Part shown: positions 20,938 through 33,152 of the stretch, piece after piece
Position numbering within the stretch: position 1 is the stretch's first letter
How the letters are laid out: each line of letters starts with the position of its first letter
Assembly (NCBI GenBank): GCA_009760885.1
Contig: CM019700.1
Span: forward strand, 4,194,062 to 4,258,061
Direction: 5' to 3'
DNA length: 64,000 nt
Source of the DNA: Achatina immaculata
Taxonomy: Eukaryota > Mollusca > Gastropoda > Stylommatophora > Achatinidae
Notes under the pieces: model-generated
The model's database searches: none
Told to the model about the DNA's origin: nothing
What the model saw: the letters and a program-made list of their open reading frames with translations, nothing else
Made by a program: the position numbers and the translations under genes

Positions 20938-22350
20938 GTATTTCATAACTTCCAATTGTTATGGCATTGTAATATTCTTTGTCTACATCTTCTCTAACAT
21001 TCCTCATTATATTTTCAGTATACAAGTTAAATAAGTAAGTTGACAATATGCACCCCTGACAGACCCCTTGTTTTATATCAAACCAAGTTGTTGTTTCACC
21101 ATTTATTCTTACTGCTGCTTGTTGGTCTAGATACAGCAGTGATGTTAATTGTATCAGATGTGTTGGAAATCCCATTTTTTCCATTATTTCCCAAAGTTTC
21201 TCATGTTGTATACAATCAAATGGCTTTGAGTAGTCTATAAAGGATATATAAATATATCACCTCTTAAAGGTGATGTAAATCGCCTCCTGGGGATGATATA
21301 AGGTGCCTCTTAAAAGTGATATAAGATGCCTCCTAGAGGTGATATAAGATGCCTCCTAGAGGTGATATAAGATGCCTCCTAGAGATAATATAATTTGCCT
21401 TCGAGAGGTGATATAAGATAGTGACTAGAAATTGGCAAGAGTTTTATTATTTCCTTCCGCATGTATAAGAAGTTAGGTCTATGCTGCTTGGATGGCTGCA
21501 GTTTATTTCTTCTTGATAAGCTTCACCATGGCAGAGATATCTTGGTCATGTTTCACTACAGTGCATGTAATTTATAGTTTATTTATGTAATTCCAGGTAG
21601 GTAAACAAAATATTTTTCCTAGAAAGAATAAGACTATCTTTTTTTTTTTTCCCTCAAAACAGGATGCCTGTAGCTGTTTCGTTTCCCTCCCTGCAGTTTT
21701 GTGTGGCTGTTCCAGCGATCTGTTACCAAAATCAAGAGAATTGTCCAATTATATAGTTTAATAGAAAGCTACCATCATCAGCACTTGCTTGTGGATCAAC
21801 AGATGAGCTCATCGTGCCTGTTAGCTTGTGTTCATGTAACCAGTCAAGAATGACCGCACAGTAAACGCAGAATCTTTGTGAAATCTTAGAATAAACTAGG
21901 GGTAATTTGTGATTGGTTTGTAGAGTTGTGTATGGAGGTAAAGAAAAGGCTCTGGTTATTTTATAATTTTGTTTGTGATAATATTTGTCCAGGGCCTCAA
22001 ATTTTATTATTTTGTTTTTTTTAAAATCGTCATCATCTTGTGGCCACGACAGACTTTACTGGCTGTAATTCTTTTTTTTGTGTGCGGTCTTTAATATTTT
22101 ATATTGGATTAGTTACATATCTTTTCTTGCTGCAACTTGGTCAGTATGTTCGGGTACTTCTTCTCTGTCTACCACTTCTTTCTCTTTGCCTAAAGTTTTC
22201 CAGTGCTGGTTTGATTCTGTCATTTTGGGTTTTTCATGATGTCCATTAAGTTATAGTGCTTTGCTGATATTCATCTCATAAGTATCACTTATCACACAGT
22301 TATAGAGTGATATATACATAGCACTGCTTCATTACAGTTTCTTATCGCTG
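20938..22350. repeat. Large tandem duplication, copy 2 (1413 bp)
   Basis: Near-identical to 19526-20937. A few single-base differences and run-length changes were noticed, for example GAACC to GAATC and one missing T near 21488. The RT fragment at 21184-20938 is cut at the duplication border. Confidence 0.93.
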
Positions 22351-23149
22351 TAATGTTATAGAAAAACTTCCATCAAGTATGAGAGTATCATGATATGTAT
22401 CACATATTTCTCCTGTGATAAGGATCGTATTACACTGAACTAAGTAATACTTTTGTTTAGGATAATTATTTCCTGTGGTGTGTTTTTCAATTTTTCTAAT
22501 TGCAATACAAAAAAAAAAATTACTACTACACTGGAATACACATTCCTAGCACTACAAACAGTTTTATGCTCCTTTGCTGTACTAAAAATATTTCTAAAAA
22601 AATAGTAGTGAGATGCAATATAACACTGAAGATCCATGTCCTACTGTCTTATTACAGTGCACATGTACCTGCTTCAGCTGTGGCAAAAGCTAATGCCACT
22701 GTAGAATAACAGACACTACTTTTGTTAGTAGCGTTGCTGCTTTGGAATGGAACAACTTTCATAACTCTTGTAGTGTTACGAGCTTATATCAGATACAGCC
22801 ACTCCTCGACATACATGTATGGCATACTTACGTGTTGCATTCTGCTTAATGTTACGCTTGTTGGATTCTGTGTAAGTGTAGATTTCTGCAGGCACTTTTG
22901 CATCATTCTTGACTGTTCACTTTGAATTTTACAAATGTAAAATTATCAACATTCAGTGAAATCTTGAACAGAGTGATTTGTTCAGTTGAAAACAAAATTC
23001 TCACAAACAATGAAAGTATAATTCTATATCCACGATAAATAGATGAACACAAGCGTCAGTACAAACGTGATATAATAAATAATAATTTCGGAAATGGAAG
23101 ATGGTGTATTCAGTTTGATTGGTCAGTGTCCATCAGGTGTAGTAGTACA
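22351..23149. other. AT-rich sequence without recognised features
   Basis: No gene, known repeat or conserved motif was recognised. The open frames here are short and of low complexity. Confidence 0.5.
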
Positions 23150-25672
23150 GTGTCTGAAGGTGGTATTCATTGGAGGCAGTGGCTTGAGGTGCTGACCATC
23201 GGCGGCAGTGGCTTGAGGTGCTGACCATCGGCGGCTGTGTCTGGAGGTGCTGACCATCGGCGGCAGTGGCTTGAGGTGCTGACCATCGGCGGCAGTGGCT
23301 TGACGTGCTGACCATCGGCGGCAGTGGCTTGACGTGCTGACCATCGGCGGCAGTGGCTTGAGGTGCTGACCATCGGCGGCAGTGGCTGGAGGTGCTGACC
23401 ATCGGCGGCAGTGGCTGGAGGTGCTGACCATCGGCGGCAGTGGCTTGAGGTGCTGACCATCGGCGGAAGTGGCTTGAGGTGCTGACCATCGGCGGCAGTG
23501 GCTTGACGTGCTGACCCCCGGCGGCAGTGGCTTGACGTGCTGACCCCCGGCGGCAGTGGCTTGACCTGCTGACCCCCGGCGGCAGTGGCTTGAGGTGCTG
23601 ACCCCCCGGCGGCAGTGGCTTGTGGTGCTGACCCCCCGGCGGCAGTGGCTTGACGTGCTGACCCCCCGGCGGCAGTGGCTTGAGGTGCTGACCCCCCGGC
23701 GGCAGTGGCTTGAGGTGCTGACCCCCCGGCGGCAGTGGCTTGAGGTGCTGACCCCCCGGCGGCAGTGGCTTCAGGTGCTGATCCCCCCGGCGGCAGTGGC
23801 TTCAGGTGCTGATCCCCCCGGCGGCAGTGGCTTCAGGTGCTGATACCCTCGGCGGCAGTGGCTTCAGGTGCTGACCCCCCGGCGGCAGTGGCTTCAGGTG
23901 CTGATCCCCCCGGCGGCAGTGGCTTCAGGTGCTGATCCTCCGGCGGCAGTGGCTTCAGGTGCTGACCGTCCGTGGCAGTGGCTTCAGGTGCTGACCGTCC
24001 GTGGCAGTGGCTTCAGGTGCTGACCGTCCGTGACAGTGGCTTCAGGTGCTGACCGTCCGTGGCAGTGGCTTCAGGTGCTGACCCCCCGGCGGCAGTGGCT
24101 TCAGGTGCTGACCGTCCGTGGCAGTGGCTTCAGGTGCTGACCGTCCGTGACAGTGGCTTCAGGTGCTGACCCCCTGGCGGCAGTGGCTTCAGGTGCTGAC
24201 CGTCCATGACAGTGGCTTCAGGTGCTGACCGTCCATGGCAGTGGCTTCAGGTGCTGACCGTCCATGATAGTGGCTTCAGGTGCTGACCGTCCGTGGCAGT
24301 GGCTTCAGGTGCTGACCCCCCGGCGGCAGTGGCTTCAGGTGCTGACCCCCCAGCGGCAGTGGCTTCAGGTGCTGACCGTCCATGATAGTGGCTTCAGGTG
24401 TTGACCATCCATGATAGTGGCTTCAGGTGTTGACCATCCATGTCAGTGGCTTCAGGTGCTGACCGTCCATGATAGTGGCTTCAGGTGCTGACCGTCCATG
24501 TCAGTGGCTTCAGGTGTTGACCATCCATGTCAGTGGCTTCAGGTGCTGACCGTCCATGATAGTGGCTTCAGGTGCTGACCGTCCATGTCAGTGGCTTCAG
24601 GTGTTGACCGTCCATGATAGTGGCTTCAGGTGCTGACCGTCCATGTCAGTGGCTTCAGGTGTTGACCATCCATGTCAGTGGCTTCAGGTGTTGACCGTCC
24701 ATGTCAGTGGCTTCAGGTGTTGACCATCCATGTCAGTGGCTTCAGGTGTTGACCATCCATGTCAGTGGCTTCAGGTGTTGACCATCCATGTCAGTGGCTT
24801 CAGGTGCTGACCGTCCATGATAGTGGCTTCAGGTGCTGACCGTCCATGATAGTGGCTTCAGGTGCTGACCGTCCATGATAGTGGCTTCAGGTGCTGACCG
24901 TCCATGATAGTGGCTTCAGGTGCTGACCGTCCATGTCAGTGGCTTCAGGTGCTGACCGTCCATGATAGTGGCTTCAGGTGCTGACCGTCCATGATAGTGG
25001 CTTCAGGTGCTGACCTTCCATGTCAGTGGCTTCAGGTGCTGACCGTCCATGACAGTGGCTTCAGGTGCTGACCGTCCATGACAGTGGCTTCAGGTGTTGA
25101 CCATCCATGTCAGTGGCTTCAGGTGCTGACCGTCCATGATAGTGGCTTCAGGTGCTGACCGTCCATGTCAGTGGCTTCAGGTGTTGACCGTCCATGATAG
25201 TGGCTTCAGGTGCTGACCGTCCATGTCAGTGGCTTCAGGTGTTGACCATCCATGTCAGTGGCTTCAGGTGTTGACCGTCCATGTCAGTGGCTTCAGGTGT
25301 TGACCATCCATGTCAGTGGCTTCAGGTGTTGACCATCCATGTCAGTGGCTTCAGGTGTTGACCATCCATGTCAGTGGCTTCAGGTGCTGACCGTCCATGA
25401 TAGTGGCTTCAGGTGCTGACCGTCCATGATAGTGGCTTCAGGTGCTGACCGTCCATGATAGTGGCTTCAGGTGCTGACCGTCCATGATAGTGGCTTCAGG
25501 TGCTGACCGTCCATGTCAGTGGCTTCAGGTGCTGACCGTCCATGATAGTGGCTTCAGGTGCTGACCGTCCATGATAGTGGCTTCAGGTGCTGACCTTCCA
25601 TGTCAGTGGCTTCAGGTGCTGACCGTCCATGACAGTGGCTTCAGGTGCTGACCGTCCATGACAGTGGCTGGA
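23150..25672. repeat. 29-bp satellite, about 87 units, with 580-bp higher-order repeat
   Basis: Every unit keeps CAGTGGCTTSAGGTGYTGACC; the remaining bases define three zones: ATCGGCGG (to about 23510), CCCCGGCGG (to about 23960) and GTCCATGATA or ATCCATGTCA (to the end). The block 24511-25090 is repeated at 25091-25670 with a shift of exactly 580 bp, that is 20 units. Open frames on both strands result from the repeat and are not genes. Confidence 0.95.
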
Positions 25673-25674
25673 AG

Positions 25675-26440
25675 TGTTAACCATTGGTCATATTGACTGG
25701 AGGAATTCCACAGTTTTTTTTTGTTTTTATTGTTTTAAACGGCAGAAAAAAAAAAAACCATGAAGTCAAAAGTTTGATTGATCAGTCACTACTTGTGTTT
25801 TATAAGTAGCTTATAAGACCAACACTACAGAATGTGTACATATTTGTATGTGAGAATGTACGTAATGGTAAATGCGTGCATTTTTCTTTCTTTCTTTCTT
25901 TTTATTTTGCACTAGAAATCAGGCAATCGTTGATCACGCTGCAAGTGCCGATGCTATCAGCTTTCAAGAATAAACTTGTGACTTTAAGAAAAGTGTTCAT
26001 TTTCTGTTTGTTGCTTGATATTTATAGATCATGTTGCTGTTTTATTACAGCGTAAGATATTTTGTTCTTTCCTGGAATAGTCATAAATTCACTTCACGGT
26101 GTGAGAGCGGGTCGAAAAGTCTTGTCTTCAGATTCAGAAAAATAAAATGATGTCCCTTGGAACTTGCTTCTGCAGCGGTGTAAAGTGTTGGTTATTTCTG
26201 GATAGAGGCGTCCAACTGATATCCTGCCAGATTATGTAACTGTAATTTACGTCTTACATCCTTCCCGCGCCGCTAAATGTCACATAGGGCCCACATGGTA
26301 ACTGTAATTTTTCTGATTAAAATGAACAAAAGTGAAATAAAAAAACCTGAAGGCAAAATAAGAACAGTGAGTTCAGATTAACTTTGTAACTCTCACTTTT
26401 TCTTCTTTACACTGTTAGTTGGCAAAAACTATTCCGTTTA
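25675..26440. other. AT-rich sequence with no recognised gene
   Basis: Contains a (TTTC)n run near 25885 and an isolated AATAAA at 25969. Apart from the small LINE relic at 26245 nothing is recognised. Confidence 0.5.
26245..26292 (-). mobile_element. Very short LINE A2 3' end
   Basis: About 48 bases match the reverse complement of the A2 terminus around the stop codon (compare 6570-6610): TACATCCTTCCCGCGCCG and CACATAGGGC. Confidence 0.65.
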
Positions 26441-26447
26441 GATATGT

Positions 26448-26675
26448 CCTGCAACTCAGTTTTTGAGTTTGGAAACAACAGTTGTGGCCCTTGATGTTTA
26501 TGGCCTTCAACTCAGTTTCTGAGTTTGGAAACAACAGTTGTGGCCCTTGAAGTTTATGGCCTGCAACTCGGTTTCTGAGTTTGGAAACAACAGTTGTGGC
26601 CCTTGTAGTTTATGGCCTGCAACTGGGTTTCTGAGTTTGGAAGCAACAGTTGTGGCCATTGTAGTTTCCTCATTT
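26448..26675. repeat. 56-bp tandem array, four units
   Basis: GAGTTTGGAAACAACAGTTG recurs at 26465, 26521, 26577 and 26633, an exact 56-bp period. Confidence 0.92.
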
Positions 26676-26734
26676 CTAGACCACAGCATTGAGAGATAGG
26701 AAAGCTAGCACCTTACCTTGCTATCTTTATTTTA

Positions 26735-27965
26735 ACAGATATTGTCTTTATTTTGCCAGAGAGAGAGGTAGGGAGGATAGCACTTGTCCTCACTGTCTTT
26801 ATTTTGCCAGAGAGAGAGAGAGGTAGGGAGGATAGCACATGTCCTCAATATCTTTATTTTACCAGAGAGAGAGAGAGAGGTATGGAGGATAGCACCTGTC
26901 CTCACTGTCTTTATTTTACCAGAGAGAGAGAGAGGTATGGAGGATAGCACCTGTCCTCGATGTCTTTATTTTAGCAGAGAGAGGTAGGGAGGATAGCACC
27001 TGTCCTCACTGTCTTTATTTTACCAGAGAGAGAGAGAGAGAGAGTTAGGGAGGATAGCACCTGTCCTCAATGTCTTTATTTTACCAGCGAGAGAGAGGTA
27101 GGGAGGATAGCACCTGTCCTCACTGTCTTTATTTTACCAGCGAGAGAGAGAGGTAGGGAGGATAGCACTTGTCCTTTATGTCTTTATTTTACCAGAGAGA
27201 GAGAGGTAGGGAAGATATCACCTGTCCTCAATGTCTTTATTTTACCAGAGAGAGAGAGAGGTACTGAGGATAGCACCTGTCCTCGATGTCTTTATTTTAC
27301 CAGAGAGAGAGAGAGGTATGGAGGATAGCACCTGTCCTTTATGTCTTTATTTTAGCAGAGAGAGAGAGATGTATGGAGGATAGCACCTGTCCTTTATGTC
27401 TTTATTTTACCAGAGAGAGAGAGGTATGGAGGATAGCACCTGTCCTCGATATCTTTATTTTACCAGAGAGAGAGAGGTATGGAGGATAGCACCTGTCCTC
27501 GATATCTTTATTTTACCAGAGAGAGAGAGAGAGGTATGGAGGATAGCACCTGTCCTTTATGTCTTTATTTTACCAGAGAGAGAGAGGTATGGAGGATAGC
27601 ACCTGTCCTCGATATCTTTATTTTACCAGAGAGAGAGAGAGAGAGGTATGGAGGATAGCACCTGTCCTTTATGTCTTTATTTTACCAGAGAGAGAGAGAG
27701 AGAGAGGTATGGAGGATAGCACCTGTCCTCGATATCTTTATTTTACCAGAGAGAGAGAGAGAGGTATGGAGGATAGCACCTGTCCTCGATATCTTTATTT
27801 TACCAGAGAGAGAGAGAGGTATGGAGGATAGCACCTGTCCTTTATGTCTTTATTTTACCAGAGAGAGAGAGAGAGAGAGGTATGGAGGATAGCACCTGTC
27901 CTCGATATCTTTATTTTACCAGAGAGAGAGAGAGAGAGTTAGGGAGGATAGCACCTGTCCTCACT
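26735..27965. repeat. Compound array: minisatellite with a (GA)n core
   Basis: About 22 units of roughly 55 bp. Each has GGAGGATAGCACCTGTCCTC, then TCTTTATTTTACCA, then a GA run of variable length. Both the microsatellite length and a TTTATG or CGATAT variant differ between units. Confidence 0.93.
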
Positions 27966-28189
27966 GGTGCTTGTCGGTCTGAAGAAAACTCCACGTCATT
28001 GAAGGAATCAGATCTGGGAGATTCTGTTTTGCAGACAAGTACACTAACCTCTACACCACCATATTTGCCTCCACATCAGGTTTTAAAAAAATTTGACAAA
28101 CTGAATAAAATAAAAACTTGAATAATTTGTCATATAGTTCTCTAGGAAATGGTACCATAGACATTGTCCTGGTTCATGTTGTGCAAAAA

Positions 28190-28345
28190 CTTTGTTAAGT
28201 TTTTTGTTTTTTTTTATCACTTATACCAAAAAGGCCCACCCAGCCTCTAAAAATGGGTACCAGAGATATCTAGGACGGGAAATACGGCCAAGTTTGATAC
28301 TGACCTTCTCACGCTTACATGGGCCGCTGGTCTAGGAAGTATGGT
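28190..28345 (+). mobile_element. Possible SINE2 3' fragment
   Basis: Contains CACCCAGCCTCTAAAAATGG, resembling SINE2 near 41443-41463, followed by a diverged body. Confidence 0.4.
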
Positions 28346-28349
28346 CCTA

Positions 28350-28690
28350 ACATTGTATCCCCTTGTCTTGTCTTGTCTTGTCTTGTCTCCTTACTTATAT
28401 ACCTTTCTGTGTTGAAGGAACAAATAGACGTCTTGATAGGTCTCGACGATTTACTTCATATAATGGGATATTTAATGCTTCTGTAATTTCCTCTCTCCAT
28501 CTTCTACGTGGGCGGCCTCTTCCTCTGTTACCTACAAATCTTAGTGTGAATGTTGTCTGTGATATACTGTCTGGTGGTAACCGTGGAACGTGGCCAAACT
28601 ATTTGACTTGCTGTTTCTGGATATAGTGTAATACTGGTGTTACTCCAACCTTTGCCCTGATGGTGTCACTTCTTATTTGGTCTCTTCTTC
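28350..28690 (-). mobile_element. LINE family F 3' fragment with (ACAAG)n tail
   Basis: The minus strand encodes a typical LINE C-terminus: VKWFGHV-like, NRGRGRPRRRWREEI, then YEVNRRDLSRR. It ends in a pentanucleotide ACAAG tail (28388-28362). Family not otherwise seen in the window. Confidence 0.75.
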
Positions 28691-29164
28691 GCGACGGGCC
28701 CAGCAAGCCGGCGGTGGATCTCTTTACCGCTCATAAAAAACACAGGAAGAATAGATTGGCCGTATCCCCAATTATCCTTAATGGCATGGAAACAGGGATT
28801 TGTACCTTTTAATTTAAATTGTTTCAATATTTATTGCAGTGAATAAATAATAATAATAAAAAAAAACAACAACAAAATCCCCTGATATATTCGCGCGGTT
28901 TTGTTTCTTAAAAAATATCCAATCAATTAACCATCGAAGGGAAATAACTAATTTTAAAACAGCTTTAGATTAGCCCAAAAATATAGTCTGATTATTTCCC
29001 TTGCCTGTTGCAATTAACAGAAAGTGCGAGTAAATGAAGTCCCAGAGAAAATGAAGGAAGTGATAGAACTTGTGGACATAACAATATCTCTTATAAGAGA
29101 TATTTTTTTCCATGCAAAGTTCGAGAACAATTCTGTATGTGATCCGGTGGTTCTGTGTGCTGTT

Positions 29165-29345
29165 AATGTTATGTTAGATAGTATGTTAATGTCTATACTA
29201 TCCCTGACTTGTCAGAGCACTTTGGAGATGACGTGTTCAGCGTCAGACTAGACTGCCTCTCCTCCTCCTACGACTCTAGAAAGAGCCAGGTACCGTTTTT
29301 ACATCTGAGCTGACCTAGGCGTCTCCGGCTGGGTTCAAACCTCTG
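29165..29345 (-). mobile_element. SINE1 copy, decayed
   Basis: The minus strand matches SINE1 in order from CTGACAAGTCAGGG-type 3' body to the GGGTACC-like middle and the B-box remnant near 29330. The adjoining array starts within it. Confidence 0.6.
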
Positions 29346-30225
29346 ACAAGTCTACACTCGGGCCACTCTGACAAGTCTACACTCTGACAAGTCTACACTC
29401 TGACAAGTCTACACTCTGACAAGTCTACACTCGGGCCACTCTGACAAGTCTACACTCTGACAAGTCTACACTCGGAACACTCTGACAAGTCTACACTCGG
29501 GACACTCTGACAAGTCTACACTCGGAGCACTCTGACAAGTCTACAATCTGACAAGTCTACACTCGGGACACTCTGACAAGTCTACACTCTGACAAGTCTA
29601 CACTCGTTACACTGACAAGTCTACACTCGGGACACTGACAAGTCTACACTCGGGACACTGACAAGTCTACACTCGGACACACTGACAAGTCTACACTCGG
29701 ACACACTGACAAGTCTACACTCGGGACACTCTGACAAGTCTACACTCGGGACACTCTGACAAGTCTACACTCGGGATACTCTGACAATTCTACACTGGGG
29801 ATACTCTAACAAGTCTACACTCTGACAAGTCTACACTCGGGATACTCTGACAAGTCTGCACTTGATAAGTCTACACTCGGGATACTCTGACAATTCTACA
29901 CTCTGACAAGTCTGCACTTGATAAGTCTACACTATAAACACTCTGACAAGTCTACCCTCTAAACACTCTGACAAGTCTACACTCTAAACACTCTGACAAG
30001 TCTACAATCTAAACACTCTGACAAGTCTACACTCTAAACACTCTGACAAGTCTACACTTGGAACACTCTGACAAGTCTACACTCTAAACACTCTGACAAG
30101 TCTACACTCCAAACATTCTGACAAGTCTACACTCCTCTGACAAGTCTACACTCCAAACATTCTGACAAGTCTACACTCCTCTGACAAGTCTACAGTCTAA
30201 ACACTCTGACAAGTCTAATGAATAA
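29345..30225. repeat. 17-25 bp tandem array with CTGACAAGTCTACACTC core
   Basis: About 40 units; the core CTGACAAGTCTACACT is constant and a spacer such as CGGGACA or TAAACA varies. The first units overlap the tRNA-like end of the SINE1 copy on its left. Confidence 0.92.
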
Positions 30226-30690
30226 ATCTAATAATTGTGTACATTGTTTTTCATGCACGCCTGTCACCACCGAATAACACTAAAAAAACCACACATCTGC
30301 CATAATTTATCGTCGAAAACTCCAGACACTTCAGTTTACAAAGACGTGCTGAAGAGTTACTGGTCTGGCCACAAGAGGGAACGACAAAGCACCATGAAAC
30401 CTGCATGCTGTTCCACATAATCAATTTGAAGCTACAAAGGAAGGAATAAGACCAAGGAAAAAAGTTAATTTTATTCTACTTTTTTTTCCATGCAAAGTTT
30501 TTTTTTTATATACAAATTTATGTAAATGGGTCAAAGTAGGTTCAGACCTAAATTTTAAAAAATCCTATCATATCAAAACACGCACCTGGGAACATGCATA
30601 TGAGAGGTCTGTAGGGTTTTCCCTGTTTTAAGGGCATGCCTTTCTTTCCTAACACGTCAGCAGCAGGAGCCAGTTAGTCATTTTCTACAA
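30226..30690. other. No recognised feature
   Basis: Short open frame at 30235-30420 has no recognisable motif. T-rich runs occur near 30480-30510. Confidence 0.4.
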
Positions 30691-30714
30691 ATAGAGCTAA
30701 TGAGTGTCACAATG

Positions 30715-31215
30715 TGACATTGTCACCCATACCCCTGTGATATTCTACCAAAATTCCTGTGACATTCTATCAGATATTCTTGTGGCATAATGTCAATACT
30801 CCTGTGATATTCTATCAATACGCCTGTGACATTCTATCAAATACTCTTGTGGCATTCTATCAAATACTCCTGTGACATTCTATCAAATACTCTTGTGACA
30901 TTCTATCAAATACTCTTGTGACATTCTATCAAATACTCTTGTGGCATTCTATCAAATACTCCTGTGACATTCTATCAAATACTCTTGTGACATTCTATCA
31001 ATACGCCTGTGACATTCTATCAATACGCCTGTGACATTCTATCAAATACTCTTGTGGCATTCTATCGATACTCCTGTGACATTCTGTGAATACTCCTGTG
31101 ATATTCTTTCAATACTCCTGTGGCATTCTATCAATACTTCTGTGACATTCTATCAAAAATACTCCCATGACATTCTACCAAATACTCCTGTGATATTTTA
31201 TCAAATACTCCTGTG
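30715..31215. repeat. 23-bp tandem array
   Basis: About 21 units containing GTGACATTCTATCAAATACTC with loss or gain of two or three bases in several. Confidence 0.9.
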
Positions 31216-31227
31216 ACAGTCTATCTT

Positions 31228-31475
31228 CCAGAGAGGAAGACACGGACACTGAGTAAACAGAGGAAGACACGTAGACTGAGTAAACAGAGGAAGACACGTA
31301 GACTGAGTAAACAGAGGAAGACACGGAGACTGAGTAAACAGAGGAAGACACGGAGACTGAGTAAACAGAGGAAGACACGGAGACTGAGTAAACAGAGGAA
31401 GACACGGAGACTGAGTAAACAGAGGAAGACACGGAGACTGAGTAACACAGAGGAAGACACGGAGACTGATAAAAT
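31228..31475. repeat. 27-bp tandem array, nine units
   Basis: Units contain GAGGAAGACACGGAGACTGA. Because 27 is a multiple of three, long frames are open on both strands (for example a TRRLSKQRK repeat); there is no sign that these are translated. Confidence 0.92.
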
Positions 31476-31744
31476 AAATTCAGCTTCCTCGGAAAAAATT
31501 CAACAGTGGATGAGAAATGCCTGACAGAAACCAAACTGACAAAGGGGAGAAGACACAAACTTCTCTTTACACGCTCGCGAGGAAAACCATCGGAGCGAAT
31601 CATATGATGATGATGGCAACAGTGAGAAAAATAGATTTAGGATGCTTTGATGAACCGACACTCGTAAAACTGTGGGATATAGCCAAGAAATAAACAGAAG
31701 TTGCAGACAGTGGAGGTTTTCCAGCACCAAGTACGCAGGTCAGT

Positions 31745-31985
31745 CAGCAGAACAAAACACTGAGCTCGCAGAAACTTGACAAACTCAGAGCTAGAAGAAA
31801 CTTGACAAAAAAAAAAAAAAAACAGAGCTCACAGAAATTTGACAAACTCATATATCACAGAAATTTGACAAACTCAGAGTTAGCAGAAACTTGACAGACT
31901 CAGGGCTCGCAGAAACTTGACAAACTCATAGCTCGCAGAAACTTGACAAACTCAGAGCTCGCAGAAACTTGACAGACTCAAAGTT
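31745..31985. repeat. 26-bp tandem array
   Basis: About nine units containing CTTGACAAACTCAGAGCTCG, with a poly-A run at 31808-31822. Confidence 0.9.
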
Positions 31986-32429
31986 ACAAGAACACTCAGT
32001 CAAAACTGTGCGCCTCACACGGAAACAAAAGTGAAGGAAGTTTACAATCACTGGAAAACTGGACAGGTAATAAAAGAACTTTGTTTTGAAGCAATGAAGA
32101 ACTGCTCACTCAGGCCCGTCTGGCGTTCATCATACACCTTTCGCTCTGTCGCAGCCATTCAGTTTAGCACAGATACTAATTCTAAGTGGTATCGGAAGTT
32201 CCGTGACTGTACTAGCAGTGACTATACCATTTGACAAATATACACAGGATACTAAAGGTATTACTCTTATTTCTAGTGAGTCAGTCTGCCACGTGGCATC
32301 AAGCTGTCTACATGTATACGTGGTTACGTGATCTTGTGTTAGGAACACTCTGCAATCTCCACGATGATTGACAAATCATTGAAGCAGATGTTTGTATCAA
32401 GGTATTGACTACATCATAGCGTCGGATAC

Positions 32430-32600
32430 AGAGCGGGTTGCGGTGGCTATTTTTCAGCTTCCACGAATTAGAGTAAAGCTAAATAGCAGGGAGTGAGCAA
32501 GACTTCTTTTAACAGACTCCATCGTCACGAGGACCATAGATAGTGACCCCTGTTCTATAGATGGGATAGGGTCTTGATCATCTGTGTTGACGTAGTTATC
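32430..32600 (-). mobile_element. Family G fragment, decayed
   Basis: CAGACTCCATCGTCACGAGG and GAGCGGGTTGCGGTGGCTAT match the central and terminal parts of G in reverse orientation, with divergence. Confidence 0.55.
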
Positions 32601-32738
32601 TCAGTCAAATCGAGCAGCGTCTTCGTCCCTTGTTTAGAAAAGCTAACAAGCAACAGTTTGTCTAGCAAAATCTCTTATTACAGATTCTACTAAAATTTGT
32701 ATCTGCATAATCGGGAAGAAAACAACAAACAATAGCTT

Positions 32739-33150
32739 ATTCATTCATTCATTCATTCATTCATTCATTCATTTGCATGTCCCTTGCGGAAATTTGCCTC
32801 CCTAGCAGCTCTCCTGTAGGCCTCTCGGTTGTGAGCAAGATGCCCTGCTGCTGATGCATCCATTTCCAAATCGTCAACGATATCTTGCAGCCATCTTCGT
32901 TTTGGTCTTCCTCTTTTTCTTTTTCCCATTATGTATCCTTCCAATACGGTCTTCTCTAAATTATCATGACGTTTAATGTGTCCAAAATATTTAAGTTTTC
33001 TCTCTTTAATCCTCTTTACTAGCCAGCCTTCTTCAGTATTAAGTTCTTGTAGTATGGATATATTTGTTTTTTTTTTTTTGTGACCATGACATTTGAAGAA
33101 CTCTTCTGTAGCATTTACATTCAAAGGCATTTATGTGTTTCTCAGCTGTT
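32739..33150 (-). mobile_element. LINE family B 3' fragment with (GAAT)n tail
   Basis: The minus strand encodes NISILQELNTEEGWLVKRIK, then RGRPKRRW and GHANE; the stop codon arises from the (GAAT)n tail at 32739-32772. Truncated at its 5' end within the AEKHIN-like stretch, where it meets a family H tail. Confidence 0.9.
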
Positions 33151-33152
33151 TT

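Noticed and set aside
23150..25672. Possible CRISPR array because of a 29-bp repeat period
   Set aside because: There are no unique spacers, repeats are contiguous and diverging, no cas genes are present, and the context is eukaryotic.
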